Of a stretch of 64,000 bases of DNA, positions 11,415 through 24,464 are shown in pieces. The stretch covers positions 27,637,541-27,701,540 of the forward strand of contig BTRK01000004.1 of NCBI GenBank assembly GCA_036245805.1, given 5' to 3'. Source of the DNA: Pristionchus mayeri. Lineage: Eukaryota > Nematoda > Chromadorea > Rhabditida > Neodiplogasteridae. Positions within the stretch are counted from its first letter, which is position 1. Each line of letters starts with the position of its first letter. Below the pieces are notes generated by a model. It did not search any database. It was given only the letters and a program-made list of their open reading frames with translations, and was not told where the DNA came from. A program made the translations under genes and the position numbers.

Positions 11415-14400
11415 GGGATGAAATCATTCCCAGTCACGCAAGAGAGATTCCATTTCCTTCTTCCGATGACAAGAAGAGGGCACAAGTCATTTAGATGAGT
11501 AACTGAAACTATTCTCCTGGGAAGAGAAAGGGATTAGGAAAGAAAAGGACCTACCCTGTGACCTACCCTTCCCTCTCTTCGAATCGGAAGTGGAAAAGGT
11601 GAAGCACATGTGTTGGCGGTTCCTAGTGATGGGCAGTCATTTATCTCCTGTGGACCCTCACTCTAAGAGGTCAACCATATAGCAAACAAAACAGTAAGAA
11701 ACAGGAGAGTGAGAGGAATCTTGCAGAAATCTGAACAAAGGAAGAAAAAATCTGTAACTCAATAACAGTCAACATGTTATGAATGTCTCGACATGTTTTG
11801 CTTGCAAATTTTTTTATCGTTATCGCATGCTAAAAAATAGTTATTGACGATGAAGGTCTCCTCGATGCACATGAATGAGATCATAATGCGGTAGGTCTGT
11901 CTGGTGCAATCTTAGCGTCAAGCAATTAGATGGAAGGAAGAAGTGGAGGGAAGACCCCCCTCACGGCATTAAAATGCCCCTGACTGCTTAATTTGAGAGA
12001 GGAGAGGGCAGACGAAGAGGAGGAAGGGGTGGTCATTTCGACGGCCAGTAGGGATCAACCAAGGGATTACGGTGGGCATCGAAAGAACGAAGTGAGAGAG
12101 AATGAATGGATTAGGATGATCATTGAAGATGCACCCAAATAACGGGTGTCAATAGACTCAGTCTGTTGGCACAGATGGACTAGGCTAGTGAATGGATGTT
12201 TGAGAGAGATCTCGAGGAAAACGAGTGAACTAAGGGAAGATTGCAGTGCTGGAACACTTCCCTCCTCGTCCCACTCGAATCATGACAGTGAACGAGGGAT
12301 CTTCCCTCTCCATCCCCTGCTCTCCCCCCTTCGGGCAACCCTCACCCTCCATCTTCTGGCTATTCAGGTACATCTACATTCTCATTTTGTAAATATGATT
12401 CATCCTGAACCCTCTCGAATACAAAGGGGAATCTCTCAATAAGAGATTCAGTTGCACCTTGGCTAATTCGATCCTCAAATTGGCAGTTCCAGAATGAATT
12501 GACCCCTTTGCATAATTGGTCGTTATCTCGAGGGAGGGCAAGCACAGGAAGAGGGAAGAGGGAGGGGGGGGGGGTGTTTCTTCCCCAATCAAGTGGCCCT
12601 TCTCCCTTCCCTTGCTGTTCTTTCTAATGACTCGTCAGCTGCTCTCCTCCTCTCTTTCCTCCAATCTTTTGCGAATTAGGGTAATGAAATCGGGGGATGG
12701 AGAAGGGGGAAGAGAGGACTCCTCTGGCAGTCCATAAAGCGCATCTCTCTTCTTCATTTCGAGTCAATTCAACTTCTTGTGCGTCTACTCCATGGGAAGA
12801 TTCAGTCTCGGAATAGGATGAGAAGCAGAGAGGGGAGGGATACAATCGAGTTGGCATTGTTAGAAAGGGGATTGCACTTCCGATGCAACTGTAGAAGAAA
12901 GAGAGAAGAAGAGACTGAAGAAAGAGGAGGCGGGGGAGAGAGAGAGACGAGGGTTCGCAGAACGGAGGAACTCATTGCAGAGACACGGAACAGAACAATG
13001 TGATAGAGACGATCAAGAGGGAGCACATCACTGTAGATCCAGAGGTGAGAGAAGAAGGGATAGAGAAGGAAAAAGGAATTGTCGAGTATCAAATCTGATC
13101 GTGAATAGATATTTCATTCAGGGATCTCTTCACTTTACTTCCGTCCGTGCTCATGATGGGAGGTCGAATCTCATCTACGAGTGTGCTGCCTCCTCCCCTG
13201 TTCTACACGGAGAATATAGGTGAATGAACACTTCTAGAAGTTGATAATCAGAGCATCTGAGATTATGTTTCTAGAAGGAATTTCTAAAGTTCAAAGATTT
13301 ACGCTCAATGTAATCGGAAGAACTGATTTCAGAGCTGGGGATCGAATTCAAGTGGTTGTCCACCCGAGCACAGGCTTCCAGAAGCCGTACCCAGTCAAGG
13401 TGAGCCCGCTCAGAGAAATTTCATGTGATATGTTCATTTCAGTCTCTTTATCTCTCGCCCGATCACATCACAATCAAGGCTGGATCGAAGTTAAAACTAC
13501 AGTGTATCTTCGGAGGATTGTTAGTTATTTTTCATAATTATTGTGCATATTTTAAAGAAAATTTGTGTAAATCAACATATAAAAACACATTCCGTAATTT
13601 CTAGCCCAATGCCTCGAATCTTCTGGTCGAAGGAAAGAGGAGAGCTTCCAAAATCGAGAATGAAGGATCTCACGACGGCTGAGGTAGACGTTTTTGATCT
13701 GCCGGAAATATCCATAGATAATCTTGATTTTCCATAGATGGTCTTGATTTGTTTAACTCTATTCAGACAATATTTCCAAGTTTCTGTCAATGCATCATCT
13801 TACCCTCTAATTTGAGGCTGACTTCGGGAAATCTCTGGTAGTCGACAACGTCCATCCAGAAGACGCCGGAGTGTATCAGTGCAGAGCAGGGACAATCACT
13901 CACAAGATCACCGTCGATGTTGAGGGTGAGATTCAACTCTCTATTCAGTCATCGTCCATTCAACAGTAACTTCTCCATTCCAGCTGCTCCGTACTGGGAG
14001 AATCTTCCTCCTGATGACATCGAATTGCCAGAGGCAGATGAGGCTGAGTTGAGATGTCTCGCAGGAGGAAAACCTGCGCCTCTCGTTCAATGGACTCAGA
14101 ATGGAAAACCACTCCATGGTGAGGAGAGAAGAGACTGCAGTAGAGACTCACTAATGAATCCCATTAGGGAAGAAACGATTGTTGTTTCCGTTTGGAAGAT
14201 GACCAACGGAATGACCACAAGAGACTGTCTCTTCCTATTTCCTTCTACTGTCCACTGTGGTTAAAGAGGGACGATTCTCCCCTTCAGAAGCCCCATCAAC
14301 TGATCGATATCTTCTGCTGGATGGGGGTCGACGATTGAGAATAACCAAGTTGGACCACGACATGGACACTGCAGTCTACCAGTGCAATGCCAGCAATCCA

Positions 14401-17400
14401 AGGGGATACGTGTACGCCAATGCATTCGTGCATGTCAAGGGTCAGTGGGAAGAAAAAAGCACAGAGAGACGATAAACATGGAAGATATGTTATACTGTAT
14501 TATCTAATTGCAGCGTATCCTCCTCGTTTCACGATGCCTTCCAATCGAGTGTTGAAGGTCGTCCTCAGTTCAACCGTTCGTTTCGAATTCTTTGCAAAGA
14601 AATCTTTATAGAATTGAACAAAATTGCTCTTAGAACCAACACATTTTTTTTTATGCGAGAATGACCTCATCAGGTGGACATGAATTGCGACGTGGACGCA
14701 GCTCCCACTGCAGATGTTCGATGGGTGGATGCTGATGACAAGAACATCATTACCGTACCCGGAAAGAGCGAGGTAGATCACTGCAGTAGATCGATAAGCA
14801 GAGACTAATTCGCAGATCCATCGGAACAACACTTTCCGAATCTACGAAGTGAACACGGCAGACGAGGGACTCTACTACTGCAACGTATCCAATAAATACG
14901 GAATCAATCGATCGACCAATCGACTCCACGTGTACAGTCAGTTGAAGAGAACTTACGCCTTATCTTCACAAAGTACATCCGTGAAATGTTCTGCCTTCAG
15001 AATCGACGTACTTCACTCGAGTTCCCTCTCCGAAGATGTTGACCGTGGAGGCAGGGCAGAGGGTTGAGGTACGGGGAGACTCTCTCTATTCACTTCAATT
15101 GTCAACCGTACCATCACACAATGTTCTCTCCTCGAATGTCTCTCCATATATCTCTTCAGCTGGAGTGCGAGGCAGTGCAAGATGAGCGACTCTCGATCTC
15201 GTACAAGTGGACTGTCGATGGGAAGGAGATCAATGGAGACGACACTGCATATCAGTACGCCATTCTTATATCTATGGAACAGATTCTATTCAAAGGGTTT
15301 ATGAATAAAAGCAAATGTTTGAGGATATCTGGCACAAAGTTGATCCTTCCTAAAGCGCGTGGATGGCACTCTGGAGTGATCGAATGTACTGTGAAGACTG
15401 ATGTGGATGTCAAGACTGCCAACATGCTCCTCTCCGTCAAAGGCACGTCATACAATACTTGCTCATGCATATTAATATCTGAAGTTTGATTTGCAGACGT
15501 TCCTCGCTGGCCTCCCATCGAGTCGATTATTTGCCACGAGAGGAAAGCGACGATCGAATGGAGGAAACCAAATGATCACTCTGATCCCATCATCAGATAC
15601 ATAGTAGAGATGAACACTAGCTTCAGGAAGGTCAGTCACTCCATCGAATAGTTGGGGAAAAGGGCAGCTCTTCAGAAGGAATGGTCACTAGTCACGATCG
15701 AGAAGGCACAAGCGAAGAGGGAAGTCTACACTGTAGATGTGACCCTCTCCCCATGGGTCAACTACACATTCAGGTAAGGCTCTTATTGAACTCCCTGTTG
15801 GAAGAAATGAACGAATGAGATAACTTACAGAGTGGCCGCAATCAACTCGCATGGGAGATCTCTCAAGGAATCGGTCAGTTACCATTCCTCTACGTATGAC
15901 TAGATGATGTGATGGAGCGATGAGTGAATGTCTTTTAGGTGCCAGTGGGAACTCAAGAGACGGCATCGTGTCATACTCGTCCCTCTTTCCCCTACTCCAA
16001 TCCAGAAGGAGTCTGGGCAGAAGGAACAGCTCCCGATAATCTGGTACTGTCCAATCAACAAGTGAATGGAAAGAGATCGAACATTTATCGATATGAACTG
16101 CAAAGAGAATACGATTTACAATCATACGATGTCAGTCAACAAAATACTCGAATGGTACAGCAATTAGTGTCCAGGATGCGGTAGTAACAATAGAAGGGGT
16201 TAATCGATTCCTTATTCCTTTCGGGCTGATTTGCTAGAACTTCCCTCACATTCAGAAGAATCATCCGATCCTCGCTTCATATCTCTGAAAAGGGAGGAGA
16301 TTGGGGGAGGTGTTGAGAATTTCTTTCTCCTCTCTCTGTTCTACTCGATGAGACAACAAGAGTGAATGGATATCTCACCTGGATGGTCGTTGAGTGGTCG
16401 ATCCACTGGTAGATGGTTGTTCTTCCCTCGTTCTCATTCCACTTCTCTTCTCGAGATCATTCAGTTTATCCTCGCACTTCATCAGATTCTCTTCGACAAT
16501 CGTCATCTCTTCCATTCTCTCCTCCAATTCCATTCTCTTCACCATCTCTTCATCTCTTTCTACTCGTGCTTCTTCCAATTCCTTCATCATTTTCTTCTTC
16601 TCATCTCTCCAATTCATCCTCTCAATCATGAGTGTTCTCCTTGCTCGATTCGCTCTCTCCACTGCATTTCCTTCTCGAATCCTCGCGATGTCTCTCTCCC
16701 TCTCTGCTCGAATCACTGATTCACTCAACGTAAACGTGTTCGCCAGGTGCATCTCAATACTCTTTTCTCTCATTTTAAGCAATCTTACAAGAAATTCTCA
16801 GCAGCTGATCCTAAGAAATAGCAATGTAAAGTAAACGATATGGCATCACAACAATTCAAAGGACAGCGTACCTCATGAGTGCGTATGTACGTCACGAAGG
16901 CCCTCTGATTCTGCAAGGAATCCCTTCATCCACCAGACCATCCCTCTCCCATCCCCTCCCCCTCTCCCCCTCCTCACCTGTCCATTCCACCATGCATCGA
17001 ATTCGTCCCTCCCCATGACAGAGTACTCCTCCAGGGGGTCTCCTTGTCGATTGAGGTGTATCACCTCCCCCGAGAAGTACCTTCGCTGCTGTCTTCCAAT
17101 GATGAGCATAGTCGTGAATTCACGGACCATCCTTCTCACTTGACGAGAAGCCTGATGAGGGAGGGATAGATGAGGAATGAATGGGAAGAGGCTTACCTGA
17201 GCGACGACTTGAGGATCATAACAAGGGAAGGCAGGGAAGGGATCGGGGGGAGGGAGAGCCATGGGTTGCACTGCCTCAATCATAGCCATTACAGCAGGAA
17301 TCACAACGCTATGATAGAAAAGTAGATTTAAATGATAGATTAAGGAAGAATGAACGGAATCCTCTTGAAACCAGACTAATGAGAAATACTTCGAGATATG

Positions 17401-20161
17401 CACGTAGATCTCATCGTTCGTTCGTGTTAGCTATCCTATCACCTCGATTAAAGGAAGGGTAACTGACTCGCAATACATCAATGGCGTTAGGTGGAGAGGG
17501 AGATCTCTCCGGAGAGGGAATCGCTTCCGATTCAGAGTCCGAATCAGCCATCGCTCGTCTCGCCAATCCAAGCGACACAAGATTCCACCAATCCTGAAAA
17601 GAGAGAGAATCAAACAGATGAACAGAATGATAAACCGAAGCAAAATACCCACCTTAGTCATGTCAATCGACGGGAGTTTGAGCGTGAAGACAAAAGGAGT
17701 TGAGGAAGGAATGAGAAGGGAAGGAGTTGATCGGATGGAGGGATCGATGGGAGAGAGAGAAGAGGAGGAGAGGGCAGTGATCTACCCTGACCTCTCTCGT
17801 GAGAGAACTGTTCTCAATGGAATGGGACTCGAGGGAATAGTAAAGAAAACAATTAATCGTAATTCTCCCTTTGATACAGAGGCAACTTTGAGACTGATCG
17901 AAGCTGATTCAATTGAGGTGATTCACTGGAAGCCGTTGGATAAATACGACTGGAACGCTCCTCGACTACAGTATCTCGTGAGATATCGATTGAAGGAACC
18001 CGACATCGCCTGGAGTGAATTCGTCGTGGAGGATGCATATGCAGTGAGTGAGATGAATGGATCGACTGTTCTCCCCTTTCTCATATGAATCGTACCACTT
18101 ACTCTCAATCTCCGTCATAGAAGGGACTAACAGATGTAATTGAGAATCACACGATAATCCGTGAGATGCCCACCTTCCGTAAGTTCGAAGTGCAAGTGAG
18201 AGCAGTCAATTCGATCGGGCCAAGTATCGTGGAACCAGAGATCGTAGTGGGATACTCGGGAGAGGATGGTCAGTGAGAGTGAGAGAGAGATAGGCAGTGC
18301 GGCCAACTCATCCCTTCGTCCCTTCAATCACTCCATTCAGTGCCTCTCTCCTCCCCTCGTCACTTCCGAATCGTCCAGATATTCAATTTCACCTCTGCTA
18401 ATTTCTCATGGGAACCAGTGAGCGCAGAAGAGATGAGAGGGCACACTGAGGGATACGAGGTAGAACGGATCTCCTCCCAATTCATTCACTTATCAGAATA
18501 ATTGTAAAAAATATATCATTACTAATTAAATTGTAGATCGAGTACTGGCCGATTCACGATAAAGCGAAATCTCGTGTGGCCACTGTGAAGGTACACCTTT
18601 CTTCTGAATCACTCCCTCTCCCTCTCTCCCCTCTCTTCTCCTTCAGGGTGCCGTCTCTCACTTCGTGCTCAATAAACTCCGTTCGTGCACTAACTACACT
18701 GCAGTAGTGAGGGCGAGGAATAAGAAGTACCGAAGTGCAGAGTCCTCTCCCATCGCATTCGAGACTCCTGAAGGAAGTGAGTGGATGATGGAATGAGTCG
18801 AATGCTGAATGGAGGGGGAGTAACATTCCGATTGCAGTTCCCTCCGAAGTCTCTGATGCATTCGTGGCTTCCATCGGATCTCGATCTATTCTCGTTTCAT
18901 GGAAACCCCCCGCAGAGCCGAATGGAGTACTCAGGGGATACTTCCTCACCTTCACTGATGAGAGAAGTGAGTGAATTATCTGAGGGTGAGACTGATGGAG
19001 ACTCATTCAGATATAACCGAGGAGACATACGTACTGCATAGACAACTACACTACATGCATGAGAAAGCGATTCCAGAGATGGGATACAAGGTACGAGAGG
19101 GGGGAGGAAGGGAGGAGAAGGACCTGTTCAGATCTCAGTGTGGGCGGAGACTGGAGCAGGAGAAGGGCCGAAGGTATTGAAGGCAGTGAAGACATGGCCA
19201 TCCAGAGGTGAGAGAGGGGGGGGGGGAGAGGGAAGGGAAGAGAACCAATTCAGCCCCCGATCGACCCAAGTTCAAAGTGATGAATGTGACTGAGACAGCT
19301 GCACGAATCAAGTGGATTCCTTCCGAGGGTCAGTACGGATTCCACAACGATACATTTCTTCGAAATTAAGGTTTCCAATGGCGAATGCCCGGTTCTTCCT
19401 TCTATCTTCGCTATACCAACGACAACACTACCTTCATTCAAGTCAGTTCCGAGTCTACCTTCGTCAGATTCCAATTGAATGATGTCTGATTGCAGAGTGC
19501 TCCTGTCTTCCTCCCCTCTACTTTTCTCTCTCTGGAAGATCTCTCTCCCAATGCTAGATACTTCATATGGGGAGTCAGCAGGTGAATCCTTCTTTCTCCT
19601 CTCTCCATCTCCTTCTCCATTCTCAGAGATGGCAACTTCACTTCCACTTCGATTGAACCCATCGAGATGTTCACTCCCACCACTGAGAAGCCAAGTCATC
19701 TCAATCAAGGTGATCCCTTCTCTCCTCCTCTCTCCATCTTCTCCTTCAGAATCCGTCCGCAATGCCTTCTGGTTTCTGGCAGTCTTAGTGGCCGTCGCTG
19801 TTGCTCTCATCGCCGTTCTCGTCACTTGCTGCTGTGAACAACGGTCTGTTTCTCTCCCTTTCCTTCTCTCGACCATCAGTCCAATCCAAGATTTACAGCA
19901 AACGGTAATGCGAAAATTAAGCGTAAGTGATCTACCCTCCTCTCGCTTCCTCTCCTTCTCTTGCTCTCCTCCCATTACATCTAACTAATCTAGCTGCTAA
20001 CATTTCCAATCGATCAATTCTTGATTCCTACCGTACCCCAAGTCCTTCGTTGCAGGAGATCGGGTCGATATGCAGTGAGAAGGAAAGAGATGGAGATCGG
20101 GCATCAGATAGACGCAGATGAAGAGAGAACCTTCCTCGAGTATCAATACGGGTACAAGTAA
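10400..20161 (+). CDS. lad-2: L1CAM-family cell-adhesion receptor, LAD-2-like
   Basis: The ATG at 10400 starts a signal peptide (hydrophobic to about residue 20). The first exon ends at 10472 in phase 1 and joins the exon starting at 10533. About six Ig-like domains follow to near 15440, recognisable by Y-x-C pairs such as YYQCFVSN, VYQCRAG, VYQCNASN and LYYCNVSN. Five fibronectin-III-type domains follow from about 15500 to 19690, then one transmembrane segment near 19750-19830 (FWFLAVLVAVAVALIAVLV) and a short tail ending EYQYGYK at 20159-20161. L1CAMs act in axon guidance and cell adhesion. The canonical ankyrin-binding FIGQY is not seen, only FLEYQY, so this fits LAD-2 better than SAX-7. 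The exon junction across the 16.1-17.9 kb intron is not fully resolved. Confidence 0.88.
11020..12840 (+). other. long intron of the L1CAM-like gene
   Basis: No exon with Ig-domain character was found between the end of Ig1 (about 11010) and the start of Ig2 coding (about 12840). The stretch holds the (CT)n repeat and a poly-G run at about 12567-12576. The rest shows nothing recognisable. Confidence 0.45.
11333..11411. repeat. (CT)n microsatellite
   Basis: About 39 consecutive CT dinucleotides occur in the intron between the first and second Ig-domain coding regions of the L1CAM-like gene. The Ser-Leu and Arg-Glu open frames across it are artefacts of the repeat. Confidence 0.97.
16375..17661 (-). 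CDS. coiled-coil protein nested in an L1CAM-like intron
   Basis: This gene reads opposite to its host. The ATG at 17661 encodes M-T-K before a GTGGGT donor. The next exon (about 17596-17470) encodes an acidic Ser/Pro-rich segment with ADSDSESEAIPSPERSPSP. Further exons near 17310-17200, 17150-16978 and 16910-16870 carry Pro-rich and basic sequence including QQRRYFSGEVIHLN. The last exon (about 16745-16375) is a strongly charged heptad-type coiled coil of some 100 residues ending in a Ser/Thr tail, with its stop at 16375-16377. No family is recognised. Splice signals are oriented on the - strand, which supports a real gene. The junction between the second and third coding exons could not be put in phase, so an exon may be missing from this model. 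Confidence 0.6.
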
Positions 20162-20537
20162 TTGATCTCCCTGCCAAGATGGACACGATAATCATCCCCT
20201 CACTGGCACTGCCTCATAGCATCGAGTCTCGCCTGGTTTTATATTTCAGCTCATTCACTGTCTAATTTATTCGATTCCTTTTGCTTTCACACTCCCTTTC
20301 CACTTTCCGCTTCCATTGTTACATTTCAGAGGAGAGATAAAGGATCACCAGTTTAATATTGGCGACGTATAATTGTGAATATGTATTTATCACAGTTAGG
20401 AGAAGATTGGATTGAGTTCATGAACTTCAACGGTGGTCGTCCCTTGTTGATCGACCATTGAGGGAATCCGAGGTCTGAGAAGATCCACGAATTACTCCAA
20501 TCTGAGTTATATGATCTACCTCTCTTCCCTAGAAGAA

Positions 20538-20945
20538 TCAAGAATCTCCGTCCTTTCCCGAGAGGACGGAACATCCAGCAAGCCTCGCTACAAGAAAACA
20601 AGACTGGATAATTGAAATGATGGCAATTCGAGCATACGAAGAACAAAATGGAAAATTACCATCTCCAGATTTCGATTGAGTGTCCTCCTGTAGTAATACT
20701 GGCAAATGGCAAGAAATAATCTGAAATTGGGGCCATTGTTTGCTGGAGTGACGAGTGGGAACTAACTGTAGTAGCATGAGAGAGAGAACTCCGAAGACGA
20801 TGAATATGGCTGTCCTCCCGTCCTTCGTCCCCATGAATCTCTTCCATCTCTCGAAGACGTGCACTTTGTCACCTCAAACATTCCCTGTCGAACATAATGG
20901 AGAAGAAAGAGCAATTGACTCACTTGCAGCGACGTCTTCTGCCAT
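20538..20945 (-). CDS. small single-pass membrane protein
   Basis: The ATG at 20945 begins MAEDVAAS. A GTGAGT donor joins in phase to an exon with a basic segment (VHVFERWKRFMGTKDGR) and a hydrophobic stretch (TAIFIVFGVLSLMLLQL), likely one transmembrane helix. A short exon near 20720-20662 follows. The last exon reads to TGA at 20540-20538 in the chosen frame. In another frame the same last exon stays open to about 20350 and contains GKGRR and GKR, which resemble neuropeptide processing sites, but no in-phase splice to it was found. No family is recognised. Its head faces the chemoreceptor gene that starts at 21646 on the other strand. Confidence 0.4.
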
Positions 20946-21645
20946 TCCGACTATAATTCGAGAGGAGAAGGGAGATAATGAGACTAAATCCTCACGAGAC
21001 GAAGTGAGAAAAACAGAGCCAATATTTGAGAAGTGACCAAGGAAAGACAGAGAGGGAGGCGTAAATTGAGATGAGAAGGGAATGAGAGGAAATGAAGGAG
21101 AGGATCCAGAGACTCCGACGATGCATTAGAGGGACTAATGGTCTGAAGGATGCAATTCCTGGAATTCAGGGCAAAGCCATGATTAAGCGTAATGATACCA
21201 AAAGATAGAAACATTCTCCCCTACTAATTGCTAGATATTTATATTATGAAAGTCGAAGTAAATCAGACGTGAACGAGTACTTCCAGCTGCATTCGACTAT
21301 TTCTCAGTCGTCGCTGAGAAACCGAATGGAAAATAGCCTGAAAATATCTTTAAATCCATCTGTCGACCATTCGTGGACGTTTCAACATCAGAAGTTGACT
21401 GCTGAACTTCCATTGATTTCGCATCACTGTTGATATTCAATGCAGAGAGTTGTTCAAACTTCCTTCTCGAACCTCTCATTACCTGTGGAGTGAAAGCTAA
21501 GGACCACTGTTTACTCCGAAAATTAATACTTACAAATCACAAGGTTCCATGCGAAATTACTTCGTTGTCGTTTGTGGCCATTGCGAATTTACACGTTACT
21601 TTCTTGTATTCTCGGTGTGAACTCGAAGGTGTTTACTCTTTTGAG

Positions 21646-23469
21646 ATGCAGCGACTGTGCGACAACGACTCGAATGGAACTCACGAGAAGTGCAGGTGAG
21701 CAGAGGATTCGCCTTTCCCATTCCAGAGTAGGGAACACGAAACAGCATCGCTCGCTCAGCTCACAAAATGGATATATATCTTTCCAGTTCCATCCCTATC
21801 TTCGGTAACATCACTCAGCTCGAGGAGGGTATCCCTACAGTAGTATACTACTGCATGATTACTCTGGAAGTGGTGATACTTCTTCTTCTTTTCATTGCCG
21901 TTCCCATCGTCCTTCCTGTCCTGTGGAGGGTAAGTCTGTGGCCAATAATAGTATCGAGAATAATCTTATTGTACGTGTACTTGTCGCAACATTATCAAAC
22001 GTAATAAAGATGTCTGAAAAGTAGTGACTTCGCAGAGGTTTGGTTTTCAGTCGACTACCTTCCACCTCAACATGATGCGTTTTCTCGTATTCTTCGTTGC
22101 TCAATCATACATTTACATCACGAGTCGAGCAGTTCTCTTCATCTTCCAGTTGAGAATCGCCACCATTGCGAGTCAGTCACTGAGAAGGAAATGGAATTAT
22201 ACTTTTGCGTATATGTTTTCCCCGGATGTTTTGTCATTCCCAGAAAATTGATCCACTTAGTAAAGTGATATCATGCTCCACTTGTTCCTCATTAATCACC
22301 CATTCTTTAAACCATATACAACGAGCAATCATAGTTTGAATATGATTCAGATGAAACGGGGAATCCTCTAGACTACCTTCTGATTGGAGCCTCCGTGGGA
22401 CGTTGGTACCAACTCGCCATATGCATATTCGTCCTAGGAGCAATTGTGAGTGACACATTACTTCCTTACCCTCTAACCAACGATTAGTAACTTCAAATGG
22501 AGTGGCCTCATCTTCTCCTCTGCAGGTAATCGAGCGAGGCTGTGCAACATTGTACATGGTGGATTACGAGAGACAAAAGAGAAGTCACATCTCCACTATT
22601 CTCATTCTGGCTATGATGACCCTCAGTCTACTGCAAGGGACTAGCATCACTTTCTGTGAGAAATTTAACATCCATTTTTATTTAAGATGATCCCCTTATC
22701 GTTACTGTTTTCAGCTGTAATCAAGATCTTCCACCACATCCTCCTCTGTTTCGTAGTTCTAGTCACTCTTTGCTGTGGATTCGTGAGTGCTTCAATGTCT
22801 TCCTCTCCCTTCGACCTCTCCTCAGATGTGCATATGGTTGTACATCTACAACGAGAGGAGACTGAGGAGTCTCAAGAATGCCTCCGACAAGTACACCCTC
22901 AGTCTCAAGTATCAACTCATCGAAAACATCCGAGCATTTCGAGTTTGTCTCCTTTCATTCTCATGAAGCACAAATCCAATTCATTCGAATTCAGTTCATT
23001 CGCAATGTCGCTCTATGCGCCATTCCTTCAGTTCTTATCGTCATCTCTCCTTTCGGAGTCGGGGTAGGAACAGGTGTTTTGCCAACTACATATTATATCT
23101 CAGATCGTCTTCTCAAATGAAAAGGTGCAAGTTATGGCTGGCCAAATCTTCGAGTTGCTGAATGCGATGTGGGTGCAATAAGTAATTCTCTCTTATTATT
23201 AATCATCAGTTTCTACTCGGGGGCGATAGTGGGTCTTCCCCTGATGGCTCCCTCGTGGATGAATGAAGTGATGAGGAGGATGAGAATGATGAGATTCATC
23301 CGGTGAGGATATCTCTTCTACCGATGAAGATGGCATCCTTCCTTCCAGAGACCCCCCATCTCGACTGGGAATCCCCAAGGGGAAAGAGAGTGACACCTAC
23401 TTCGATGATCTTCATTCAGTATGGAACACTCGACTAGAGGCCAAGATTAACCCCACGAAAATGAAATGA
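21646..23469 (+). CDS. seven-transmembrane chemoreceptor, Sre/Sra-superfamily-like (copy A)
   Basis: The ATG at 21646 opens an extracellular exon with CDNDSNGTHEKCR, which splices in phase 2 to the first helix exon. Seven hydrophobic segments are spread over about nine exons. After helix 3 it has an ERGCAT...DYERQKR motif near 22530-22590, and later YTLSLKYQLIENIR near 22900. These are typical of nematode Sre/Srab-type chemosensory GPCRs, expressed in sensory neurons. The tail contains DTYFDDLHSVW and stops at TGA 23467-23469. It matches the inverted copy at 24465-26204 exon by exon, including the short first exon and the C-terminal tail. The subfamily is not certain from motifs alone. Confidence 0.8.
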
Positions 23470-23683
23470 GGAGTAGACTCATTCATAAACACTTTTATCA
23501 CTGATTTTGATTGTTTGTCGATCTTAGTCAGACTGAGGATGAATTCAGGCCGGTGCTCCCTGAGAAGAGAATCTCCCCTTGCATTGTCCCCTCCACTCAC
23601 ATTCTCGAACTTCTCCTCCTCTTCGATTGACTTCTGATGCATCTGAAACGGGGGATCGAGGGGGGGGGAGGAGGGGGGGGGAC

Positions 23684-24364
23684 TCAGACTGGATTGGCCT
23701 CGTCCTGTCTCTTCTTCTTCTCCTTCGCTGCTTTGACCATCTCCTCGTCCTCGTTCACTTCCTCAATTCACTCTTCGATCACATCCAAGAGGGGACTAAC
23801 TCGATGCAGTTTCTGCAGGGCGACCGCCCGATCCAGCAGCCACTTCGAGTAGATCTGACCAGATTATCGATTGATTGAGGGGCACTCAGAGGTCACCTGT
23901 TGTCTGAGCTGATTCGCCTGTATCTGGAGGTAGTACGTCCTGTAGCCATAGTAGGCAATTCCCACCAGGATGAGGAAGAAAGAAGAGAAACACGTAATCT
24001 GCAGGGAATTGATGCTACCGTAACACTTCACCTCTCAGTCCACCTCGTACAGCAAGTAGATCAGCTGGAGGCCGTCTCTACCGGAGACTGCAATTATCGA
24101 TCTGATAAGGATGGAGAGATCAAAGATCACATCTGCTTCCTCCAGAGATCATGATGAAGAGGGAAGCGAAGAGAGTGAGAGCGAGTGTGATGAGAGTGAA
24201 TGAATGCGTCCATCGATCACTGCAACCAATCCATTCATCTGATGGAGGGGAGGAGAGAGTGAGTCGTACATGAAGAATAGTTCGGCGAGTCTCTTGTAGG
24301 GGGAATTCTTCCTGGTGGTCGACATTCCCACTCCCGCTGCTTGTTCTTGCAGATGGAGAGCCAT
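23684..24364 (-). CDS. small two-transmembrane protein between the chemoreceptors
   Basis: The ATG at 24364 starts a basic N-terminus (STTRKNSPYKRLAELFF). A phase-2 donor at GTACGA joins to a helix-coding exon (HSFTLITLALTLFASLFIM). Further exons carry GRDGLQLIYLLYE, a second hydrophobic segment (FFLILVGIAYYGYRTYYLQ), and LLDRAVALQKLHR. A GTTAGT donor then leads to a charged tail (NEDEEMVKAAKEKKKRQ) with its stop at 23686-23684. The last acceptor would be ATTGAG, which is weak. If unspliced there, the protein would end VIEE at 23768. The intron near 24110 contains TGATCTTTGATCTCT in the sense direction. The function is unknown. The gene lies compactly between the two receptors, 98 bases from copy C. 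Confidence 0.55.
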
Positions 24365-24464
24365 TGGAGAGAGGAGAGAGACGACCGATGGGAAGGAGGA
24401 AAAGAAGAGGGAATGAATGGAGGGCTAGCCATCACGTGCAAAATAGGTATGCAAATCATCTTTA

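Noticed and set aside
11174..11494. Long Arg-Glu and Ser-Leu open frames
   Set aside because: They exist only because (CT)n keeps all frames open. No splice or domain support.
18554..19975. Long - strand frames (up to 241 codons) across the L1CAM-like FnIII exons
   Set aside because: They are shadows of the + strand exons and introns and carry no matching - strand splice sites.
23579..23878. + strand frame of 99 codons
   Set aside because: Antisense to the small two-TM gene. It contains poly-G-coded glycine and no splice signals.
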